Origin: SAR86 cluster bacterium
Lineage (GTDB): Bacteria; Pseudomonadota; Gammaproteobacteria; SAR86; D2472
NCBI GenBank assembly: GCA_029248485.1
Contig: JAQWJG010000016.1
Coordinates: 1-5,556 of the forward strand
Reading direction: 5' to 3'
DNA: 5,556 bases
Part shown: in pieces, positions 1 to 5,556 of the stretch
How positions within the stretch are numbered: the stretch's first letter is position 1
How the letters are laid out: the number at the start of each line of letters is the position of its first letter
Notes under the pieces: generated by a model
The model's input: the letters and a program-made list of their open reading frames with translations, nothing else
Told to the model about the DNA's origin: nothing
Databases searched by the model: none
Position numbers and translations under genes: made by a program

Positions 1-2819
1 ACAGCACTTTTTAACATTGAAAGATACATGCTAAGACCTATGGCCTCTATATGACCGCTTTGTTTAACGCCTAAGAAATCTCCAGCACCTCTAATTTCCA
101 AATCTTCTTGAGCTATAAAATAGCCAGACCCCAGGTCTGAATACTTAACCAATGAATCAAGCTTTGCTTTAGGAGCTTTTTTTAAATCAGGGGTTGGAAT
201 TAGTAGATAACAATAGGCTTGTCGCATCGATCTTCCCACTCTACCTCTCAATTGATGCAATTGTGAAAGACCAAAATTATGAGCATCGATAACAATGATT
301 GTATTTGCATTGGGGATATCTAATCCCATTTCAACTATCGTTGTGCATATAAGAATATCTATTGAGCCAGAATTAAACCCATTCATAGTTTTAGTAATAT
401 CTTTTTTAGTCAATTTTCCATGCGCAATGTCTACATTTGCTTCAGACACTAAATTTGAAATTTGAGTTTTTAAGCCATCCATTTTAGATATGTCATTTTG
501 AACCAAGAATACTTGACCGCCGCGAGCTAATTCTCTATCAATCGCATTTTTGATAATTTGTTGATTTTGTGTATTTAAAAAAGTTTTTACACTTAGTCTT
601 TCTAAGGGAGGTGTATACAAATAAGAGAAATCCTTTAATCCGGAATACACAAGATTTAAGGTTCTGGGTATCGGGGTGGCAGACATATATAAAATATGCG
701 TTGTTGATTGCCTGGATTTTATAATTTCTTTTTGCTTTATCCCAAAACGATGCTCCTCATCAATTATCAATAGGCCAAGACTATCAAGAGAAATATCGTT
801 ATTTAGTAATGCATGAGTCCCAATTAAAATATCAATCTTTCCATGTTTAAAATCATCGTATATTTTGATCTTATTTTTTGGTGAAGTGTGCCTAGTTAAA
901 AGGTTGATATTTACCGGGAAGTTAACAAATCTTTTGGTAAAGCTCTCCAAGTGCTGTTTGGCCAAAACAGTACTAGGCGCAAGAACCATTACTTGTTTCT
1001 TGGAATGAACAGCCACAAATGCTCCACGCATTGCAACCTCGGTTTTACCAAAGCCAACATCACCGCATATAACCCTATTCATCGGCTTAATGAGAGCCAT
1101 ATCTTTTAAAATATCTTTTATGCAATTAACTTGATCGGCTGTTAAAACATAAGGGAAATCTTTATCAAACTCTTGATAGGCACTTTCCTCACAGAGTAAT
1201 TGATATGAAGAGGCTATTGATCGTCTAGATTCAATATCTAGTAACTCTGCAGCATGATCTAGGGCCTTAATTTTTGCTTTTTCTTTTTTAACTTTCCATT
1301 TTGCAGAGGACAAAGAATCAAGACGAACTCCATGGGTTTGTGATACTTGAAATTTAGAAACTAAATAGGCTTGTCTAATTGGGACATATAAAATTTCTTT
1401 TTCCAGGTATTCTATTTGAATATATTCTTCTTCACTTGAATTAGTTTTTAATAGCTCTAAACCTTTATAAATTCCCACACCATAATCAATATGGATAACG
1501 AGCTCATCATCATTGAAGGGATTTTCAAATTTTTCGATAAGTGAATCTTGATTTGTTGCTATAGATTTAGCATTCATCACTTCTGAGCTTGTAACTCTAT
1601 CCAAATTTATATGCACAAATTTTCCGTTTTTACTAACAAACGATCGAACGGGTAGATGTATGCAGCTAAATATTCCATTGCTAAGATTGAATGGAAGTGA
1701 AGCGATGCTTGTTTTGTATTTTTTATTAACTTCATCTAGTTTGGTTTGCTCAGATGAGGTTATTAAAAGCGTCTTTATTTCTTTATTGACTTGTTTTTCT
1801 ATCAGCAATTCTAATTGAGTTTCTTTCTCCTTTGATTGATCGATAATTGGATCTAGATCTGATATCTCAATTTCTCTAGCTGATTGTAAATATGTTTGGA
1901 GATCTTTAATTTTGAAAATGTAATCATCCGGTTTTAATATTGGTCTGGAGGAATCAATTGATTCTTCAAGGTATCTTTCCTCAACAAAAGCCTGATGAGA
2001 GGATAATACTTGATTGATTTGGCTAGATTTTTGGAGGCTAAATTCAGAAAAGTAATCAATTAAATTTGATTCGCCTTCCTGAATCAGTGGGTTATATATC
2101 TCATACCCTTCAGGAAATTGGCCTGAGGCTAAACTTTGAAATATTTCACAATGTCTTTCATCATGTTTTTGAAAATAATTCCTCCATGCATATTTAAAAT
2201 TACCAATTGACTCCTCATCCAAGCAAATCTCTGAGCCACTAAATAATTTAAACTCAGATAATTTATTCGTCATATTTTGTGTTTTTGGATCAAATTCTCT
2301 TATTTCGTCAATTTGATCCCCAAAAAAATCTACTCTTAGTGGGCGAAGTTGAAATCCTGAATAAAAATCAACAACACCTCCTCTGACAGTGTATTGATTA
2401 ATTGCATTAACTTTATCTGTGCGTTCGTAATTTAATGCCTCTAGGCTAGTCGTTAGATCTTTAATGGTTAATGAGTCATTAATTTTAAAGTTCTTTCTAG
2501 CAATAAAAAAATTCTTTGATGGTAATTTTTCAAATAGATTGATGCAGCTTGTAATGATTATTTTGATGCTTGTTGTATCAGAATTTAATAATTTAATTCT
2601 TTCTTGAATGATTGAATCTGCGGTTGAAAATCTATCATATGGCAGTATTTCTCTTTCAGGGTAATATCCAATTTCAGTATCATCTAGAAATAGTGCGAGT
2701 TCATTTTTTATCAATCTAGCCTCTTTATCTGAATTACAAAGGTAAAGAATTTTTTGATTCTGCGTCTTTACAGATTGAGCTAGCTCAAATGCTATGGGTT
2801 CATGCTGTTTTTCTAACAT
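1..2819 (-). CDS. mfd: Transcription-repair coupling factor Mfd, C-terminus cut by window edge
   Basis: Mfd is the cytoplasmic ATP-driven DNA translocase that pushes stalled RNA polymerase off DNA lesions and recruits UvrA for nucleotide excision repair. The reading frame is open for 939 codons and runs off the left edge; the family is usually about 1150 residues, so roughly 200 C-terminal residues (the UvrA-masking D7 region) are missing. The N-terminal UvrB-like region has LPYDRFS and VRGGVVDF (about residues 145-153). The RNA polymerase interaction domain begins near 430, with DYGVG at 445-449. The helicase motor shows Walker A GDVGFGKT (586-593), DEEH (687-690), SATPIPR (713-719) and QLRGRVGR (856-863), followed by the TRG-type LEIRGAG with R910. 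The start is the ATG at 2817-2819: the frame hits a stop at 2841-2843 upstream and no other usual start codon lies between. The protein begins about 20 residues shorter than E. coli Mfd. No Shine-Dalgarno is visible upstream. The phase is constant across all motifs, so no frameshift is seen. Confidence 0.97.
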   Translation of the reverse strand, partial: MLEKQHEPIAFELAQSVKTQNQKILYLCNSDKEARLIKNELALFLDDTEIGYYPEREILPYDRFSTADSIIQERIKLLNSDTTSIKIIITSCINLFEKLPSKNFFIARKNFKINDSLTIKDLTTSLEALNYERTDKVNAINQYTVRGGVVDFYSGFQLRPLRVDFFGDQIDEIREFDPKTQNMTNKLSEFKLFSGSEICLDEESIGNFKYAWRNYFQKHDERHCEIFQSLASGQFPEGYEIYNPLIQEGESNLIDYFSEFSLQKSSQINQVLSSHQAFVEERYLEESIDSSRPILKPDDYIFKIKDLQTYLQSAREIEISDLDPIIDQSKEKETQLELLIEKQVNKEIKTLLITSSEQTKLDEVNKKYKTSIASLPFNLSNGIFSCIHLPVRSFVSKNGKFVHINLDRVTSSEVMNAKSIATNQDSLIEKFENPFNDDELVIHIDYGVGIYKGLELLKTNSSEEEYIQIEYLEKEILYVPIRQAYLVSKFQVSQTHGVRLDSLSSAKWKVKKEKAKIKALDHAAELLDIESRRSIASSYQLLCEESAYQEFDKDFPYVLTADQVNCIKDILKDMALIKPMNRVICGDVGFGKTEVAMRGAFVAVHSKKQVMVLAPSTVLAKQHLESFTKRFVNFPVNINLLTRHTSPKNKIKIYDDFKHGKIDILIGTHALLNNDISLDSLGLLIIDEEHRFGIKQKEIIKSRQSTTHILYMSATPIPRTLNLVYSGLKDFSYLYTPPLERLSVKTFLNTQNQQIIKNAIDRELARGGQVFLVQNDISKMDGLKTQISNLVSEANVDIAHGKLTKKDITKTMNGFNSGSIDILICTTIVEMGLDIPNANTIIVIDAHNFGLSQLHQLRGRVGRSMRQAYCYLLIPTPDLKKAPKAKLDSLVKYSDLGSGYFIAQEDLEIRGAGDFLGVKQSGHIEAIGLSMYLSMLKSA

Positions 2820-2826
2820 ATCGTGC

Positions 2827-2832
2827 AGTATA
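2827..2832 (-). promoter_or_regulatory. Possible -10 element (TATACT) for mfd
   Basis: Read on the minus strand, TATACT matches five of six bases of the sigma70 -10 consensus. Transcription would begin about 7 bases downstream, at or within a base or two of the mfd ATG (2819), giving a leaderless or nearly leaderless message. This fits the absence of any purine-rich ribosome binding site before that ATG. A -35 box 17 bases upstream (2850-2855, AAGATA on this strand) is poor. An alternative -10 is GATAAT at 2848-2853, which would give a leader of about 20 nt. Confidence 0.4.
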
Positions 2833-2834
2833 AT
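2829..2834 (+). promoter_or_regulatory. Probable -10 element (TATAAT) for the acyl-CoA dehydrogenase operon
   Basis: A perfect TATAAT hexamer lies 40 bp before the dehydrogenase start codon, in the only intergenic gap of the window. Transcription would start near 2841 and give a leader of about 33 nt containing the ribosome binding site at 2862-2865. The -35 region, which falls inside the mfd start (about 2805-2811), is a poor match to TTGACA, so the promoter may be weak or activator-dependent. It overlaps the minus-strand TATACT by four bases. Confidence 0.55.
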
Positions 2835-2861
2835 TTCCGCCTAAAGAATTATCTTAAAAAC

Positions 2862-2865
2862 AGGA
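2862..2865 (+). promoter_or_regulatory. Ribosome binding site that sets the dehydrogenase large-subunit start
   Basis: AGGA sits 8 nt before the ATG at 2874-2876. This supports that ATG over the in-frame GTG at 2823, which has no such site and lies upstream of the predicted -10 element, so it would probably not be in the transcript. Confidence 0.7.
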
Positions 2866-2873
2866 ACACTAAC

Positions 2874-4046
2874 ATGGATATAAGTTTTTCAGAACAAGAT
2901 CTTCAATTTCAAGAAGAGATTAGAGCTGGTTTAAATGGATCAGAGTTTCCCGCAAATGTAAGGGAAAAACAAGAGAAGGGCATAGCCCTCAGCAAAGCTG
3001 ACATGATTGATTTTCATAAATTTATTCACAGCAAAGGCTGGATGGGTTACAACTGGCCGGTTGAATATGGAGGAACTGGGTGGTCTCCAGTGCAAATATA
3101 TCTATTTTTAAATGAGCTTGCTTTGGCGCAATGTCCAACCATTCTTCCATTTGGATTAAGTATGGTCGGACCTGTTATCTATACATTTGGTAACCAGGAA
3201 CAGAAAGATAGATTTTTGCCTGACATTCTTGAGTTTAATACTTGGTGGTGCCAAGGTTATTCAGAGCCAGGTTCAGGTTCAGATTTAGCATCACTAAAAA
3301 CTAAAGCTGTGTTAGAAGGTGATCACTATATTGTGAATGGTTCAAAAACTTGGACAACACTTGCTCAAAATGCTGATTGGATCTTTTGTTTGGTTAGAAC
3401 TGAAACAACACAGAAAAAACAAGAAGGTATTTCTTTTCTTTTAATCGATATGAATACACCAGGCATCGAAGTCAAACCTATCATCACCATTGATGGAGAT
3501 CATGAGGTTAATTCGGTCTTCTTTACTGATGTTAAAGTACCAGCTGATCAATTGATTGGCGAAGAGGGCAAAGGTTGGACTTATGCAAAATTTCTTCTTG
3601 CTCACGAACGATTTGGAATTGCTGGAGTTCCTGTGGTTAAAGTGCAAATTGAAAAATTAAAAAATATTACGGCTGAATATAATGATGCTGATTTATCTAA
3701 AAAGATAGCTGAGTTAGAAATTGATCTTGAAGCACTAGAATTTACTGAGCTGAGAACCTTGGCGGCAATTGCCGAGGGTGGACATCCAGGTGCAGAGTCT
3801 TCAATCTTAAAGATACGAGGCACTGAAATTCAACAAAGATTAACAGAACTTTTTGTTGAGGCTGCAGGTCAATACATCCTTCCATATGAAGGTCCTGATG
3901 GCTTTGAATCAAATAGAACCCCAGCTGGTCCAGACTATGCTAGCCCATCCGTTGCCCAGTATCTAAACTATAGAAAAACTTCTATCTATGGTGGGAGTAA
4001 CGAGATTCAAAAAAATATTATTGCTAAAGCTATTTTAGGAGTTTAA
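2874..4046 (+). CDS. Acyl-CoA dehydrogenase, PimC-like large (catalytic) subunit
   Basis: This is a flavoprotein that removes two hydrogens from an acyl-CoA to give the 2,3-enoyl-CoA, the first step of beta-oxidation, passing electrons on to ETF. It has 390 residues, normal for the family. The N-terminal helical domain includes WPVEYGGTGW (61-70) and LPFGLSMVGP (91-100). The middle beta domain has QGYSEPGSGSD (127-137) and GSKTW (156-160), which contact flavin and substrate. In the C-terminal domain, HERFG (244-248) places E245 where isovaleryl-CoA dehydrogenase carries its helix-G catalytic glutamate. The MCAD-type position in IYGGSNEIQ (371-379) is glycine. The R-x-Q-F FAD motif and the QxxGG loop of homotetrameric relatives are absent, as in large subunits of heteromeric enzymes, which points to the adjacent gene as partner. 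The substrate is unknown: dicarboxylyl-, branched or steroid side-chain CoAs are all handled by relatives. An in-frame GTG at 2823 would add 17 residues but overlaps the promoter, so I reject it. Confidence 0.92.
   Translation: MDISFSEQDLQFQEEIRAGLNGSEFPANVREKQEKGIALSKADMIDFHKFIHSKGWMGYNWPVEYGGTGWSPVQIYLFLNELALAQCPTILPFGLSMVGPVIYTFGNQEQKDRFLPDILEFNTWWCQGYSEPGSGSDLASLKTKAVLEGDHYIVNGSKTWTTLAQNADWIFCLVRTETTQKKQEGISFLLIDMNTPGIEVKPIITIDGDHEVNSVFFTDVKVPADQLIGEEGKGWTYAKFLLAHERFGIAGVPVVKVQIEKLKNITAEYNDADLSKKIAELEIDLEALEFTELRTLAAIAEGGHPGAESSILKIRGTEIQQRLTELFVEAAGQYILPYEGPDGFESNRTPAGPDYASPSVAQYLNYRKTSIYGGSNEIQKNIIAKAILGV
4037..4041 (+). promoter_or_regulatory. Ribosome binding site for the small subunit, inside the large-subunit gene
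   Basis: AGGAG, the best Shine-Dalgarno in the window, is embedded in the last codons of the large-subunit gene, 7 nt before the ATG at 4049-4051. It suits strong or coupled translation of the second subunit, as expected for partners made in equal amounts. Confidence 0.8.
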
Positions 4047-4048
4047 AC

Positions 4049-5155
4049 ATGAATTTAAATTATTCTGATGAGCAGAACATGCTACGTGAACAAGTTCTTA
4101 AGTTTTGCGAAACTAATTATGACTTTATTGATAGAGAAAAAATTTTAGACTCTGACTCTGGTTATAGTGAAGATAACTGGAAACAGTTTGCTGAGCTTGG
4201 TTGGTTAGCAGTTCCATTTAAAGAAGATAATGGTGGTTTTAATTTTGGACCCATCGAGCTTACTGTATTATTTGAGGAATTTGGCAAAGCTCTTGTAGTT
4301 GAGCCTTACTTAAGTTCTGTTGTAATGAGTGGAACAGTTTTAGAGGGATCAAATCATCCTGAAAAAACCTCTATTATTGAAAAAATTATTTCAGGTGAGC
4401 ACCAAGTATCAGTTGCGTATGCAGAACCTAACATTGGTTATAATTTTTTAGATTGTCTTACAACAGTATCTAAGGATGGCGACGCTCTTAGTCTCAATGG
4501 ATCTAAGTCATTGGTTTTGAATGGTGGTAATGCTAATCAATTTATAGTCCTTGCAACTCATGATAATTCTCCTGCATTGGTTCTTATTGATGCAGATGTG
4601 CAGGGTTTATCTGTTCAAAGTTTTAAAACGCTGGATGGACAAACATGTGGGGAATTAACATTTGAAAATGTTTCCTTGGACTCGGAATCAATTTTAGCTT
4701 TAGGTGATGATGCTGAATCATTGTTTAATAAAATGGTAAACCTATCTATTTTATGTATTAGTGCAGAGGCTGTTGGTGCTATGACATCCTCTTATATGAA
4801 AACAGTTCAATATACAAAGGAAAGAGAACAGTTTGCTCAACCTATTAGTAATTTTCAGGTTTTGCAGCATCGAATGGTGGATATGTTTATTGAAACAGAG
4901 CTGACTAAATCTTTAATGATTAAGGCTACCCTTCAACTTGATTCAGACGACCCTGAGGCAGGAAATACTATATCAGCATTAAAAGTCCAAGTTGGTAAAG
5001 CGGGAAGATTGGTGGGTCAACATGCGGTTCAATTGCATGGTGGAATGGGTGTCAGTAATGAAATGTCTATTGGTCACTATTTGAAGAGATTCACAGCCAT
5101 TGATTCAATGTTTGGTAATACTCAACATCACATTAATAAATATCAAGCAAAATAG
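4049..5155 (+). CDS. Acyl-CoA dehydrogenase, PimD-like small (probably non-catalytic) subunit
   Basis: This 368-residue protein has the acyl-CoA dehydrogenase fold and probably forms an alpha2beta2 complex with the product of the preceding gene. The N-terminal helical domain includes GWLAVPFKEDNGG (51-63). The middle domain is weakly conserved: AYAEPN (123-128) replaces the usual Y/F-x-x-TEPxxGSD, although NGSK (150-153) remains. The C-terminal domain keeps YTKEREQF (255-262), whose R259 is the family's FAD-pyrophosphate contact across the subunit interface, and QLHGGMG (328-334). The helix-G catalytic glutamate is replaced by S233 or I234 depending on alignment, and the MCAD-type glutamate position is glycine in FGNT (355-358). 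The subunit is therefore unlikely to be catalytic alone but supplies FAD-binding residues the first subunit lacks. It follows the large-subunit gene by 2 nt. It ends in TAG, one codon before and in frame with gap. Independent dehydrogenase activity is possible but less likely. Confidence 0.88.
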   Translation: MNLNYSDEQNMLREQVLKFCETNYDFIDREKILDSDSGYSEDNWKQFAELGWLAVPFKEDNGGFNFGPIELTVLFEEFGKALVVEPYLSSVVMSGTVLEGSNHPEKTSIIEKIISGEHQVSVAYAEPNIGYNFLDCLTTVSKDGDALSLNGSKSLVLNGGNANQFIVLATHDNSPALVLIDADVQGLSVQSFKTLDGQTCGELTFENVSLDSESILALGDDAESLFNKMVNLSILCISAEAVGAMTSSYMKTVQYTKEREQFAQPISNFQVLQHRMVDMFIETELTKSLMIKATLQLDSDDPEAGNTISALKVQVGKAGRLVGQHAVQLHGGMGVSNEMSIGHYLKRFTAIDSMFGNTQHHINKYQAK

Positions 5156-5158
5156 ATA

Positions 5159-5556
5159 ATGACTGACCTTACTCAAAATCCCGATTTACGCTCTCGAGAA
5201 AAAATCGATGACTACTTTGGCGATTGGAAATGGAGAGAGGGTTTGGCTGAGCTCATGGTACCAATTGTGGGCAGGCTATATAGGCATGGCGTTCATATTA
5301 TGATTTACGGCCAGTCCCTGGTTAATAAATCGCCTATAGACATCATGCATGCACATAGGTTTGTTAGACAAATCGAGGAGAATGAATTAAGCGAACTTGA
5401 AACTTATCCATTATTAGAGAGACTCAGTAAAATGAATCTACCTGATTGCGAAGTTGATATCGGTGAGCTCGCTATGAGGTGTTCTTTTTTTCAAGATCTT
5501 CCAAATAATCCAGATTCAATCGATGATTTTTTGCAAGAGCAAATAAATGCTGATGC
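5159..5556 (+). CDS. gap: Glyceraldehyde-3-phosphate dehydrogenase with N-terminal extension, 3' end cut
   Basis: GAPDH interconverts glyceraldehyde-3-phosphate and 1,3-bisphosphoglycerate in glycolysis and gluconeogenesis. The 132 codons visible do not reach the NAD-binding Rossmann GxGRIGR or the catalytic cysteine. The call rests on the N-terminal extension typical of long (about 460-490 residue) gammaproteobacterial GAPDHs such as the Pseudomonas protein: a W-x-x-R-E-G/A-L-A-E-x-M-x-P-x-x-G-x-L-Y-R stretch (about 23-42), IYGQSLVNKSPIDI (49-62) and HAHRF (64-68). In Pseudomonas, as I recall it, gap lies beside and divergent from mfd, which agrees with this locus. The ATG is 3 nt after the small-subunit stop and lacks a clear Shine-Dalgarno, so translation is probably coupled to the upstream gene. 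The residues after about 103 are not a stretch I recognise from the family. If the catalytic half did not follow, this would be only a relative of the extension. Confidence 0.8.
   Translation, partial: MTDLTQNPDLRSREKIDDYFGDWKWREGLAELMVPIVGRLYRHGVHIMIYGQSLVNKSPIDIMHAHRFVRQIEENELSELETYPLLERLSKMNLPDCEVDIGELAMRCSFFQDLPNNPDSIDDFLQEQINAD

Noticed and set aside
1..2819. The left frame as RecG or UvrB rather than Mfd
   Set aside because: It shares motor motifs with RecG and an N-terminal fold with UvrB, but the combination of UvrB-like region, an RNA polymerase interaction domain with DYGVG, and DEEHRFG motor motifs occurs in Mfd.
2843..2856. Weak dyad AAGA-ATTA-TCTT in the intergenic region as an operator or terminator
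   Set aside because: The arms are only four bases in an AT-rich stretch, with no G+C stem and no clear T-run. Chance is enough to explain it.
3441..3823. Two minus-strand open frames of 68 and 73 codons (3441-3647 and 3602-3823)
   Set aside because: They lie wholly inside the large-subunit dehydrogenase gene, overlap each other, lack ribosome binding sites and resemble no family. They are antisense shadows of a strongly conserved coding sequence.
1..5556. tRNA or rRNA genes, CRISPR arrays, insertion sequences, intrinsic terminators
   Set aside because: I looked on both strands and saw no repeat-spacer pattern, terminal inverted repeats, or G+C-rich stem with a T-run. The window is almost fully occupied by four protein genes.

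Overview
The window looks like a piece of an AT-rich gammaproteobacterial chromosome. It is densely coding: the only intergenic stretch of any size is 54 bp, and no gene-free region exceeds 300 bp. Codons ending in A or T and AGA for arginine are common. The proteins at both edges are gammaproteobacterial in style: a full-domain Mfd, and a GAPDH of the kind with a long N-terminal extension seen in Pseudomonas and relatives. Low G+C plus tight packing suggests a streamlined marine gammaproteobacterium (SAR86-like is one possibility). That placement is inference, not something the sequence proves.

Layout. Positions 1-2819, minus strand: mfd, the transcription-repair coupling factor. Its first 939 codons are present and roughly 200 C-terminal residues lie beyond the left edge. 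Positions 2820-2873: a short divergent intergenic region with a consensus TATAAT on the plus strand that overlaps TATACT on the minus strand, so it may serve both directions. Positions 2874-4046 and 4049-5155, plus strand: two adjacent acyl-CoA dehydrogenase genes separated by 2 nt. Position 5159 to the right edge, plus strand: the N-terminal 132 codons of an extended GAPDH (gap), 3 nt after the second dehydrogenase gene.

How the genes work together. The dehydrogenase pair reads as one heteromeric enzyme of the PimC/PimD (large/small subunit) type. The first subunit keeps the helix-G catalytic glutamate (E245) and the C-terminal YGGSNEIQ flavin-site motif, but lacks the R-x-Q-F motif. The second lacks an acid at both known catalytic positions, but keeps R-E-Q-F and QLHGG. 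Together they would make complete FAD/active sites. The tight spacing suggests dehydrogenase-large, dehydrogenase-small and gap are co-transcribed, which would link an acyl-CoA oxidation step to central carbon metabolism. From memory, Pseudomonas carries gap and mfd as divergent neighbours, so the dehydrogenase pair looks like an insertion into an old conserved gene pair. Apart from this arrangement the genes are ordinary, and I do not see an undescribed system of a new kind.
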